From: Patiria pectinifera
Taxonomy: Eukaryota > Echinodermata > Asteroidea > Valvatida > Asterinidae
Reading direction: 5' to 3'
DNA: 64,000 nt
Assembly: GCA_029964075.1 (NCBI GenBank)
Contig: CM057149.1
Span: 37,592,900 to 37,656,899, forward strand
Shown here: piece after piece, positions 1 to 9,200 of the stretch
Numbering within the stretch: the stretch's first letter is position 1
Layout: each line of letters starts with the position of its first letter
The notes under the pieces: model-generated
Seen by the model: only the letters and a program-made list of their open reading frames with translations
Databases searched by the model: none
What the model was told of the DNA's origin: nothing
Made by a program: the position numbers and the translations under genes

Positions 1-473
1 ACTGTGCAATGCGTCGCACATACTGTGCAATGTGGCGCAGAACGCAGCTGTGCCGGTCTCTTGTAAATTTAGTGCTATGAAATACTGACTCATTGGTAGT
101 GCTGCGCATGCCTACGTGAGGATAGTGAACGATCAACAAATAAATCGGTCGAGTGAGTCCAAATTTCATGTGACTGTTTAAAACCACCCACGTGATGGGC
201 TCTCCACCATAGGAATGGGCAAACTGTCTTAGGTATTCATTGCTAATGAATTAACATTTATAACATAACGCACCTTGAATGTCGCTGCCGATGTCATCGA
301 TCTATTTGCATCAAACACAATGCTCACACAGAAAGTGCCCTTTAGGTGAAACAAAATCAACTTCTCCAACCACACTGTATAGCAGTATAGTAAAATATCA
401 CGTGTACCTACAATAAATGCACTGTTTCCAATTGTTTTACTTATCTGTAAACTCCATCGCATAAAAGATTTCA
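1..473 (-). other. Start of calcium-channel intron 2; no exon seen
   Basis: This is the beginning of the AT-AC intron on the minus strand. I see no channel-like reading frame (IS1 helix) and no clear U12 branch site, so the acceptor must lie beyond the window. The first 40 bases contain a short direct repeat of ACTGTGCAATG. Confidence 0.6.
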
Positions 474-482
474 AAAGGATAT
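474..482 (-). promoter_or_regulatory. U12-type AT-AC 5' splice site
   Basis: Read on the minus strand, the exon ends GAATGGAA and the next nine bases are ATATCCTTT, which matches the minor-spliceosome AT-AC donor consensus exactly. No GT donor sits at the point where channel homology stops. Reading through instead gives [14 protein letters not shown] and a stop, so the apparent PFEIF is formed partly by the donor itself. Minor AT-AC introns are known at conserved positions in voltage-gated sodium and calcium channel genes. The matching branch point and AC acceptor are not in positions 1-473. Confidence 0.88.
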
Positions 483-786
483 TTCCATTCGACGATGCTG
501 ATGCACATCCGCCGCACGGGGTTGTCCAACGTAAGGCAAAACAGCGCCCTCGGTGGGCGCAGCGAAGTTCCTGAGTGTTGTTTCTTCTTGTTATACGTAT
601 TCCTCCTCCGACTCATTGTGGAGACCGTGGTGGTGGCCGCCAGCGTGGTTTTCCAGGCGGAACTAAGCGGGGTGACACCGGTAGGCGCGCCGGAAGGGGT
701 GGTGGCTGTAGGGGTCGGGGTACTAGCGCTGCCACTAATGTAGGTTCCACTGCTAGGTGTGGCAGCAGCCACATTATTATGGGCCC
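483..786 (-). CDS. CACNA1: Voltage-gated calcium channel alpha-1 subunit (L-type), exon 2, partial gene
   Basis: This minus-strand exon encodes part of the cytoplasmic N-terminus of a pore-forming L-type calcium channel subunit, up to the edge of segment IS1. The translation runs from an A/T/S/P-rich stretch through [10 protein letters not shown], a basic patch ([12 protein letters not shown]) and [17 protein letters not shown] to CISIVEWK. The order W-x(n)-basic patch-RPPRAL(F/L)CL-NP(I/V)[10 protein letters not shown] is that of CACNA1C/D and their invertebrate homologues. The acceptor is a pyrimidine run ending in ATGGCAG (793-787), so the ATG at 793 is part of the splice site and not the start codon. 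The exon opens one nucleotide into a glycine codon, as I recall for CACNA1C exon 2, and closes after two bases of the lysine codon. The next exon (PFEIF...) lies left of the window. L-type is favoured over other CACNA1 classes by the [13 protein letters not shown] wording; the exact paralogue cannot be decided. Confidence 0.9.
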
Positions 787-835
787 CTGCCATAAAGGAA
801 AAAAAGAGATCAAATTAATCAACACAACTCATTTA

Positions 836-1240
836 GTATGGGGTGCTGTGGTGCAATGGCCACGGTGTTCGACTCGTGTGCCATGGTACATGGGTTCGAA
901 TCCTGACCGTGGGAACATGGTGCTTGTGCTCTTGAGCAAGGCACTTTACCATTATTGCTTCGTCCTTCGGATGGGACGTAAAGCCGTAAGTCCTGTGTGT
1001 TGTGTAATGCACGTTAAAGAACCCAGTAACACTTATCGCTAAGAGAAGGGGTTTGCCCCGGTGTTTCTGGCAGTGGCTGCAATATGCGCCGCAGCACCTT
1101 GTAAACCCTTATAAGGTGCTACATAATGGGTCTCATATTTCTCATAAACTTCATTTACCTGTCTTTAATAATAGACATAATTTCCAGCGCCTTGAGTACC
1201 TAATTGTTGGTAGATACGTGCGCTATATAAGACTCCTGTA
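836..1240 (+). mobile_element. tRNA-derived SINE
   Basis: The head resembles a tRNA: an A-box-like TGGTGCAATGGCC near 850 and a good B box, GGTTCGAATCC, near 893. The body follows with GAGCAAGGCACTTTA and CTTCGGATGGGACGTAAAGCC. The tail near 1185-1235 (GCGCCTTGAGTACC, then GCGCTATATAAGACT) is typical of marine-invertebrate SINEs. The 85-codon frame at 1053-1310 is within or next to this element and is not a gene. Confidence 0.75.
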
Positions 1241-2737
1241 TTATAAATATGAGAACGTTCAGTGCTTCCTTAGGGATGCTTCCAAAACCTTGAATTTAAA
1301 TAGCAAGTAAACCAGTAAGTAAAGCCAATGTGGCCCATCAGGCCGGCATTTGTCTCTGGTTTCAGTAGCATGAAACAACGGAGAATATTTCTACTCCCCC
1401 TGGGATGCTAGTCCACCGCAGGTTACTCCCCATCTAATGCCGGTACCCATTTAAATAGTGATGGGATTTAAATCCGGATATTTTTAAAATTCCCCTTGAA
1501 TGACACTATTCGGTTTCAATTTTTAAAACCGGATATAAAAAATTCGAAACCAACCTGTAAAAATTTAAGCCTTCTTTTTTTTGTGACACAGGCTAAAGAA
1601 AACAACAGGAACATCCCCCAATTTGCTCCGTGGTCTCTGATTGTAACTGCATTCACTTGATACATGTAGTGGTCTTCTTGGTATATAAGTAGCCTGCCCA
1701 ATCGATCTATCAGAGAGTTCCCATGGGTCCATTTTTTGTTTCAATATTACAGCATCTGTAGTGTTTTTGCAAAGGCCCAGTGGTCACTGTATCTTGCAAA
1801 CTATGCCCCAGCAGTCATAGCCTCATAGGGAGGGCATTTCATGCAGCACCTCACTTGTCACAGAGGATGTGACGATTACACGTTTAAACGTTTAAACGAA
1901 AACAATTCTAAATCCGTTTACCAATTTTCCAAAAACGTTTAAACTAAACCAGAATTATACAAAAAAGACCTACGTTCACCGTTCACGCTGTCTTCTTTTG
2001 CGTCAAAAATGTAGGAACAAGTTACCTAAAATATACACTTTTAATATTTGCTTCCTTTTAAAATTATTTTTTTAATTTTCTATTCTTACAGTCACACGTA
2101 CATTGCACTTCAATTAGGCCTGAAAATGTTGACCCAAGTCTCCCAAAATATAGTCATGTCAACACTTTGCGCTCAAAAGTAGTGTTTTTACATTCGTTTT
2201 GTTGTTTTGTTTTTATAATTCTGATAGTTCTGAACATCACAAGGCTGACTCCAAAGCTTCACCATATTGTCATTTTAGACAGGAACAAAATGAACATTTG
2301 GATCTGTGGTGCTTTGAAGGGCAAGGATTTTAGACATGAACAAAATTAACATTAGGGTATCTGTGGGGTTTAGACGGCAAGGTCACGTTAACACCTTGCC
2401 CAGTCAGATACAGCGATTCTGATTGGATGAAGCAGTGTGGATTTTAGCACCTCCAGCCAACCACCTGTCTCCTCTCAAAGATAATGTGATTAGCTCCTAC
2501 ATTTTTTGCCTGCCGACAGCACTATCTGGGGATTGATTCAAACCCGAGTATCACCCTTTGGCAACGAAATACACTGCACCTGTTTTCGTAGAAGGGAAAA
2601 GCTGTCTGGATTTTATGGGCTTCTTTGGCTTCGACTATGGATAGTCCCAGCAACACTGAAAATTGTAGCCGTAGCAACCCCCCCCCCCCAAAAAAAAATT
2701 TACATAAATAAATGAATAAATTGCCAAACTGCCAGGG

Positions 2738-3417
2738 GCTGATTTCACGGAACACTAAGACGCATCTGAGGAAAGATTCTCGTTTTAAATCCCAACTCGT
2801 CCTAGGATCGATTTCACCAAACTTAAGACGCGTTCAACACATGCTAACTTCCTTAGCAACGCGGCTGTACTCGTCTTTACTTTGCGTGCATTGATTTGTA
2901 TCTGGAAATCATTGTCGTTAAAAGACGAGTGTCGGCCAAGAGAATATAGTTTCAAAGAAGAAAACTGCTGATGAAACAGATTTGAAAAGATTTCTGATAC
3001 GTGGGTACCTTTAATAAAAATAGCTTTTTACAAAAAGTAATCAATACGCCACCTTGTTCGACTTTTTAATATAGAGTGATGTAACGGAGAGCAAGTATTA
3101 CTCTTCTGTATCTATTGCAGAACCACCTATCGTGTGAAATATATTGAGTAGAGTAATTTTTTGGGCTAAAGTTCGTGTTCTATGCACGCACGCGGGAAGT
3201 TGGTTTTGCACGTTTTTTTCAATGACTCTTTCGTCAAGCGGTACAAACAAACATGAAACAGCCATCAAATTGGTAGCTTTGATGCATTTTGCTCAAGATG
3301 GATTTAGTGAAATCGGTCTAGGGATGCGTCTTAGCTGAGATCAATCTTAAAGCGGGGACTCGTCTCAAGTCTGAGTTGCAAGATAAGACAAATTTTGTGA
3401 AATCAGTCCCAGGGCCT
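2738..3417. mobile_element. Foldback repeat with degenerate inverted ends
   Basis: The left end reads GGGGCTGATTTCACGGAACA, with CTAAGACGCATC close by. The right end, reverse-complemented, reads CTGGGACTGATTTCACAAAA, with CTAAGACGCATC further in. Both arms also carry a second GATTTCAC copy. This suggests an old non-autonomous DNA transposon. Boundaries are approximate and no target duplication was identified. Confidence 0.5.
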
Positions 3418-4471
3418 ACAGAAACTAAGTTCAGTGATTGTTACTGTGCATGCAATCAAAATTTGCCAATTCCTAATTTCACATTAATTACAAATATTAT
3501 TTCAGAAATCTAGGGGTCTAGGTACTAAATTTACAATACAATTTTTTTTTTTTTTTTGTAAAATCAAAAAGAAGATGAAATTACTCCTCACACAAATAGT
3601 CTAAAGTTTGTGTCATTTTGGACTAAATGCTGGGGGGGGACTAACATTCAAAGACATTTGACAAAGTTGTATTGTTATTTATATGTTATCATCCAATCTC
3701 CACGATTACACAAAATATGATTATAAGTAAGACGGAGAAGGAAGGATTCTTTTGACATGTTTGATGACGATTGCATGTACTAATTCACGATGAGTGTTAA
3801 AACACATAATACACATAATACACATTTGAAATAAATCACGAAGTACACAATATAAATCATTTAAGCTTCCCTCCCAGGGATCCCCCCCCCCCCCAATGCT
3901 TTTAGAATTTTTTAGAGCCACTCCCCGTCATCTTGTGTCCCCCACCCACCCCTTTCTCCCCCAAAAAAAATTGATCCGTCAGTAATTTATCAAGGAATTC
4001 AAATACACAAGCGCAGTATGAAGTACCTCAGTTTAACATTTAAAATAAAATTTACACAATTTATAATTTTAAACAATTTAAAATTAGATGCAGATTTGAA
4101 ATACATGTATACAATACATCTCATTCAGTCATTGAAATCCGAAAAGACACAGCTGAAAAACAAACTACATGACAATAACCAGCTCAACAAAGAAATCACA
4201 ACAAATACGAAAACTGTTTACACAGCATCGTTTAAAAATACTCACGAATAGATCCATGATATTAATTACACTATAGACATTGACGTGGCAACAAACCATC
4301 TCACAGTGCGTTATCAGCCCGTCCGTTGCGGCACACACAAACCGCATCAATGACATCACCAATAAATAACCTCGGGAAAACACCCTGAATCGGCCCAAAA
4401 TCGTCTCAAAACCACAATTCAAATCACTGCAACAAACACAAACACACAGATATCACTGACAAATTCTTTAC

Positions 4472-4490
4472 CCGTTCGGAACTTATCCAT
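4472..4490 (-). CDS. CACNA1: Probable first coding exon of the calcium channel (MDKFRT)
   Basis: On the minus strand ACGCCATGG gives a strong start context, followed by six codons (MDKFRT) and one extra G before a GTAAAG donor. The single trailing base is the phase needed by the exon at 786-483, so the junction codon becomes GGG (Gly) and the protein reads [15 protein letters not shown]. Very short first coding exons are known in L-type channel genes, for example the short exon 1b of CACNA1C. The 5' UTR would lie at higher coordinates. Support is start context, donor and phase only; six residues cannot be confirmed by homology, and alternative first exons are possible. Confidence 0.6.
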
Positions 4491-6086
4491 GGCGTTGATC
4501 TTTGGGATCGGAAAGGGATGAAAAAGGTTGATAATTCCACCGTATTTTTGACAGTAATTCCTTCAGCGACACTCCATGTTTACATGTTGTGTACGTTGAA
4601 CGTTCGTCAATGTGCACGGCAAATTACAGGCGCAATTCAACGTGTATTATGGCCACATCCGGGCATTTTGCTCCTGTCATTCCAAGAATACTTGAGATTG
4701 ATGTTGCCAGTGAGATGGGTGCAGAGTCAAAGGTCAAGGAGAATCATTAAAAAAAGGAAGATAATTGGAAGACTGCTCATTATTCTGGTTCAGATTGTGG
4801 GGTAATTTTTTTTATGCTGCTACTTGTCCTGTTTATGATGATGATAGTGACATATTTTAGTGGCTGTGGTGACGGTCGTGGTGAAGCTTAAGATAGTGAT
4901 AAGACGCGGAAGTGGTGAATTCGGATGCTGATGATTATAATGATGAATGGTGAAACTGAAGCATTCTACTGCAAGCTTATTCAAAACAAATTTTGACTTG
5001 GAAGTATTTTAGATGAATTTAGTATTTTAGACAAATTTGAGAAGGCAATTTTTCGTCATATAATATTGAAAAAAAGTTAACGAAGTGTAACGTCCATTAA
5101 ATTATGAAGATTCGATCATGACATTTTTTTATTTCAAGAACATCCACTTCATGGATTTTATCACGAAGGGAAATGTGTACGTAGAGTGCGCTTCAACCTT
5201 ATGTTTCATTGCATAATCCATATTGTCAGCCAGAAGCCTGCTCAAGTCTTTTCCATTTAGTTAGCGTTGTGTATAATGTTCAAGGCGTTGGAGTCACGTA
5301 GTCGATATTTGCAGCTCCGTCACCTCCGATCCTCCCAGTCATCATAGCTTGGAGGCATTGTCATTATTGATGAGTCCATTTTCTAAGGAGTGGTCTGTGT
5401 GAAGTGCGCCACCACTTCTTCAAAACCGATGTTTCATGGTTTCATTTTTGCCGAGAATCTTAGGAACGAGAACTTGAAAAGACGCCAATGATAATGGCAC
5501 ATCTTAAAGTAGAGAAGAAAACGACCAACGAGAGGCCGGAAGAAAAACGATTTTTTTTTTCACTCAATCAGATTCGGTACTGTGAGTTACCTCAGGAAAA
5601 AGACTTTTTTTTTTTACCCTAAAATCGTTTTTCAAGAACAGCTTCACCGAAAGAAAAAAATGTTGGATTCGATTTGGTACCCATTTTTAAACTCAATTAT
5701 CCATATCTTTTCCTATAATGACGTACTTCTGCCTTCTTTTCACAAATCCGTAAGAAAATATTTCATCCCTATCACATTTCCTCAACAAAATACGGACTCG
5801 AGTCGAAATTGACTTTGAAGGTGAAAATGGATTTTTTTTTTAATGGGTTTTCCGGCTTTTTTTTTGGTCCTGTTTTCTTTTAGTCTTGTTTGTTTACTGT
5901 GTTGTTGTTTGGTATTAATTATGTTAATTATCAACAAAATATTATTATAAAGAAAATTTTCCTAACGAACGTGTTAAACAACGCTTGCGCCACTTGCATG
6001 ACTTGGCGCGCACGTGCTTTTGTTTTGAAAGAGCGCCCTCTTTTGAGTGTGATTAATTTTCACCAAGCAAACAGAAAAGAAGCAAG
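4491..6086. promoter_or_regulatory. Divergent intergenic region between the channel and DCP1
   Basis: About 1.6 kb separates the two proposed start codons, which point away from each other, so it should hold both 5' UTRs and both promoters. I see no TATA box at a convincing place. Positions 5990-6042 are GC-richer and include GGCGCGCACGTG and GAGCGCCCTC next to the DCP1 side. Poly-A/T runs mark 5540-5620 and 5830-5865. Small open frames here show no recognisable protein. Confidence 0.55.
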
Positions 6087-6096
6087 ATGGCGGCCG
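6083..6096 (+). promoter_or_regulatory. YY1-like element over the DCP1 start codon
   Basis: CAAGATGGCGGCC spans the start codon and matches the AAGATGGCGGC core bound by YY1, which in animals often overlaps start sites of housekeeping genes. It also provides the initiation context (AAG before ATGG). The match is seen directly; binding is inferred. Confidence 0.5.
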
Positions 6097-6221
6097 ACAG
6101 TAAAGCCGAAGATCGTATGAATCTTGCAGCGTTGCAGCAGTGCGATCCGTACATTACAAACATCGTGCAGACGGCTAGTCAAGTAGCCCTGTACACGTTC
6201 AATGCAGAGGGAAATGAATGG
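6087..6221 (+). CDS. DCP1: DCP1 exon 1 (residues 1-45)
   Basis: The start is ATG in AAGATGGCGG. The exon encodes MAADSKAEDRMNLAALQQ and then CDPYITNI and QVALYTF, the first strands of the EVH1-like domain, and ends GAATGG before a GTAAGT donor in phase 0. Confidence 0.95.
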
Positions 6222-9200
6222 GTAAGTTTGAGTGAAGTGTGGTTTGAACTTGGTATCGATAAGTAAGCGTTGGCAAACGTAGCATTTCCCATTGCATTGC
6301 ATTGCATTGCATTGTCAATGTGACAATGCCGCTCGCGATGCAGTCACTGTGACTATGCATGCCATGGCGAATGAATGGCTAAAAAGCTGCACATACAGTA
6401 CATGTACAGCAAATAGTAAAGTCGGTAAAGTCTGCAACATATGTACGGATATTGTGTTAACATGGTTAAATACAAGCTTGCAGATTTTTGAAGATTTTGG
6501 TAAGTAATATGGGTGTGATTTGTCAGATTGTACTATTTGTAGCCCACAAATTTACAGGACTACCTCCATAAATAAGGCCACACTTGGAACATGTACCCGA
6601 AAATGTAGAACTTTGTCAATTTTTTATTTTAATATTTAGACTTTGTAGTTTATTTATGCTTTAGAAGCACACCCACCCTCTAGGCCTCTTGAAAGCGATA
6701 GAAAGTAGTCCCCTCTTTTTCAGACATCTATATTTCGTGTTATTTCCAGGTTCGTTTGCACACGTTTGCGTATCTAAATTCCAACACGAAATTACACGAA
6801 AAGTAGATGCCTGAAAAAGGGGTAACTTACTTTTCTATCGCTATAAAAGTATAAAGTGGGTGATCATGAGTATGCTGCTAACTACAAATAAAGTCTAAAT
6901 GTGAAAATCCAAATTTGACAAAGTTCTACATTTTCGGGTACATGTTCCAAGTGTGGCCTTTATTTATGGAGGTAGTCCTGTAAATTAGTACATTTATGGG
7001 GCTAGCTATGGCCAGATTAGGGGGGCGTACAGTTAGGGGGTGAAGAAAACAGTTCGAGAAGCAGCCTACAAAACACTGATTCGACCACAGTTAGAATATG
7101 CAGCCACAGTTTGGGATCCCCATCAGTCAAACCACATCAACAAACTGGAAAAAGTACAGCGGCAAGCATGCAGCAAGATTCGTAACGGGTGACTACCAAA
7201 GAACATCAAGTGTCACAGACATGCAGCAAAAGCTGGCCAACCCTCCAACATCGCAGAAAAGTCAGCAGGCTCACTATGCTTTATCGTTCCATTCATAAAG
7301 AAATTGCCGTTGACATCCCATATTACATCACCCCAGTAGAACGACCACAAAGAAATAGATATAATCGGTGCTACGCCTCCTTGCAATGCCGCACACAAGC
7401 ATACCACAAAAGTTTCTTCCCAAAGAGGATTGTAGACTGGAACGAGCTCCCTCATGAACTTATCCATCAAGCATCATCATCCCAATTAAGACAGCCCTAG
7501 GAAAACATCTTGCATCACAATCTTAATTTCACGCTTGCACAGCACCGGCGTGAAGTCAAACTGGATGATGATGCGATGTACAGTCAACTTTCTGAGATTC
7601 TGAGATTCAGACTTGAGATGGGACCTGGAGTGTTCTGAAACATGCAAACTAAATCAGGCCAACTTTATACTCACTCTTTAACCAGCAAATTTCTCAAAAA
7701 AATCCATTCACAAAGAAAAGGTCCTCAGTATTTCACCAACAAAGTTAGCAGACTCAGTTCAATTTTTAAAGGAGACATTTCGGAAAGATTGTTGCAACCT
7801 GACGCCACTTTTTTCTTCATCCCAATGAAGGTCAGTCATTGCAACAATGGTGATGATAAAACATGAATATGGGACTGAGAAACATTTCCAGTTTTGTTAG
7901 GAAATACTTCAAACATTTTCTTGACTCTCCATAAACTGTGTCCACAACCACTGAAGTGGCGTCAGGTTGCAACATTCTTTCCGACATTTCTTCAATATGT
8001 TGCACATGAGAGGGAAGTCAAGTGATTTCAAAATGAGGCTTAAGGCTAGACTGGTACATGCCCTACCATGGTCCAACTATTTGAAAATACTGACCTCTTC
8101 ATTCAGTGTCATTAGTCTGGTGGCTTTACTATGGAGAAATGTGTAGTAAATTGAGACTAGTTCCCGCTTCATGCCACATGTTTCTGAAATTCTTTTGGCA
8201 TGGTTGATAGATGCAGTACTGAAGCTGTGTTGGACTGGTTGTTTCAGATGCCAGTCTTTTTTCTTGTATTGCATGTTTTCAAAACCTTAAAGTATGAGAG
8301 TCCCAAATTTTCAGGCTACCCTAAGGCCATGAGAATGAAAGTTTTAAATTTGTGTCCGGATATTTTCCAGATGTCAGGAGGCTCTTTTTTTCATTCTTCA
8401 TTATTCATTATTTTAGTGAAAATTCAATCTCTGAACCATCTAAAATGTTGAACTTGAGATTAAGTTTCCATTGGTTGACTCGGTGAGTGCCACAATCAAA
8501 GGGCCAATCAGATCTAGCAATAGAAGCAGCACTTAAAACCCGACGAAAAACCAATGATTCGCACACTGGCACACAGAATGTGTGTACAGTTTGTGCATTG
8601 CACTATGCAGATGGGATTGACGATTGCGAAGTTGTGGTCTGGACGTGTAGGTCTCTACTAGCGTGGTGTCAAATATGCACACCATACACCATAGTATGTG
8701 GAAATAGTATTTCATTATCATACGATAAAATTAATTTTTTTGGGGTGAAATTCTCAATTGTAATTGAGAATAGTTTTTTTTTAAGTAATAAAAGTTTTTC
8801 AAAGTTTGCGGGGAGGTGGTGGTGGACGCAAATCTAATAGCTTAATTCTCATGGCCTAATCACAATTCCACATTTTGAAACATTTCTGAAGATGATAAGA
8901 TCTGACTGAGTCGATTGCATGGGCGTCGCAAGGGAGATGTTCGTGAAAATACTGTAGTTTACATTGTAGGGGTCCTTTTCTCTGGGGCGCTAGTGCGACC
9001 GACCAGAGTCAAAATTTGAAAAAAAGGAGTTCTAGCGCCCCAGTTACTGGGTCTACCAGTAAACCTTATTAATGTACATGCATGACAACATTGTCACAAC
9101 AACAACATCTAGCTGTGATTGCCTCAATGCGGTTATTTCTCATTCTGGGGAATTCCCTAGCCTTGTTATGCAGCAATTGAGTTGTCACAGTTTATGACAT

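Larger units (their letters stand above)
787..4471 (-). other. Calcium-channel intron 1
   Basis: This GT-AG intron of about 3.7 kb runs from the GTAAAG donor at 4471 to the CAG acceptor at 787. It contains a tRNA-derived SINE on the opposite strand (836-1240), a foldback repeat (2738-3417), and poly-T, poly-G and poly-C runs. Positions 3420-4160 are AT-rich. I see no other exon. Confidence 0.6.

Noticed and set aside
229..474. 81-codon minus-strand frame next to the channel exon, tempting as exon continuation
   Set aside because: Its sequence does not resemble IS1 of a calcium channel, and the AT-AC donor at 482-474 ends the exon first.
853..906. Possible functional tRNA (good B box GGTTCGAATCC); also 48107-48160, 39630-39680 and 22870-22950
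   Set aside because: None forms a full cloverleaf with paired acceptor stem; bodies and tails mark them as SINEs.
495..1042. Plus-strand open frames of 82 and 155 codons over the left end
   Set aside because: They are antisense to the calcium-channel exon and run into a SINE; their residues are compositional, while the minus-strand frame matches a known family.
1053..1310. 85-codon plus-strand frame
   Set aside because: Lies in and just after the tRNA-derived SINE at 836-1240 and has no recognised domain.
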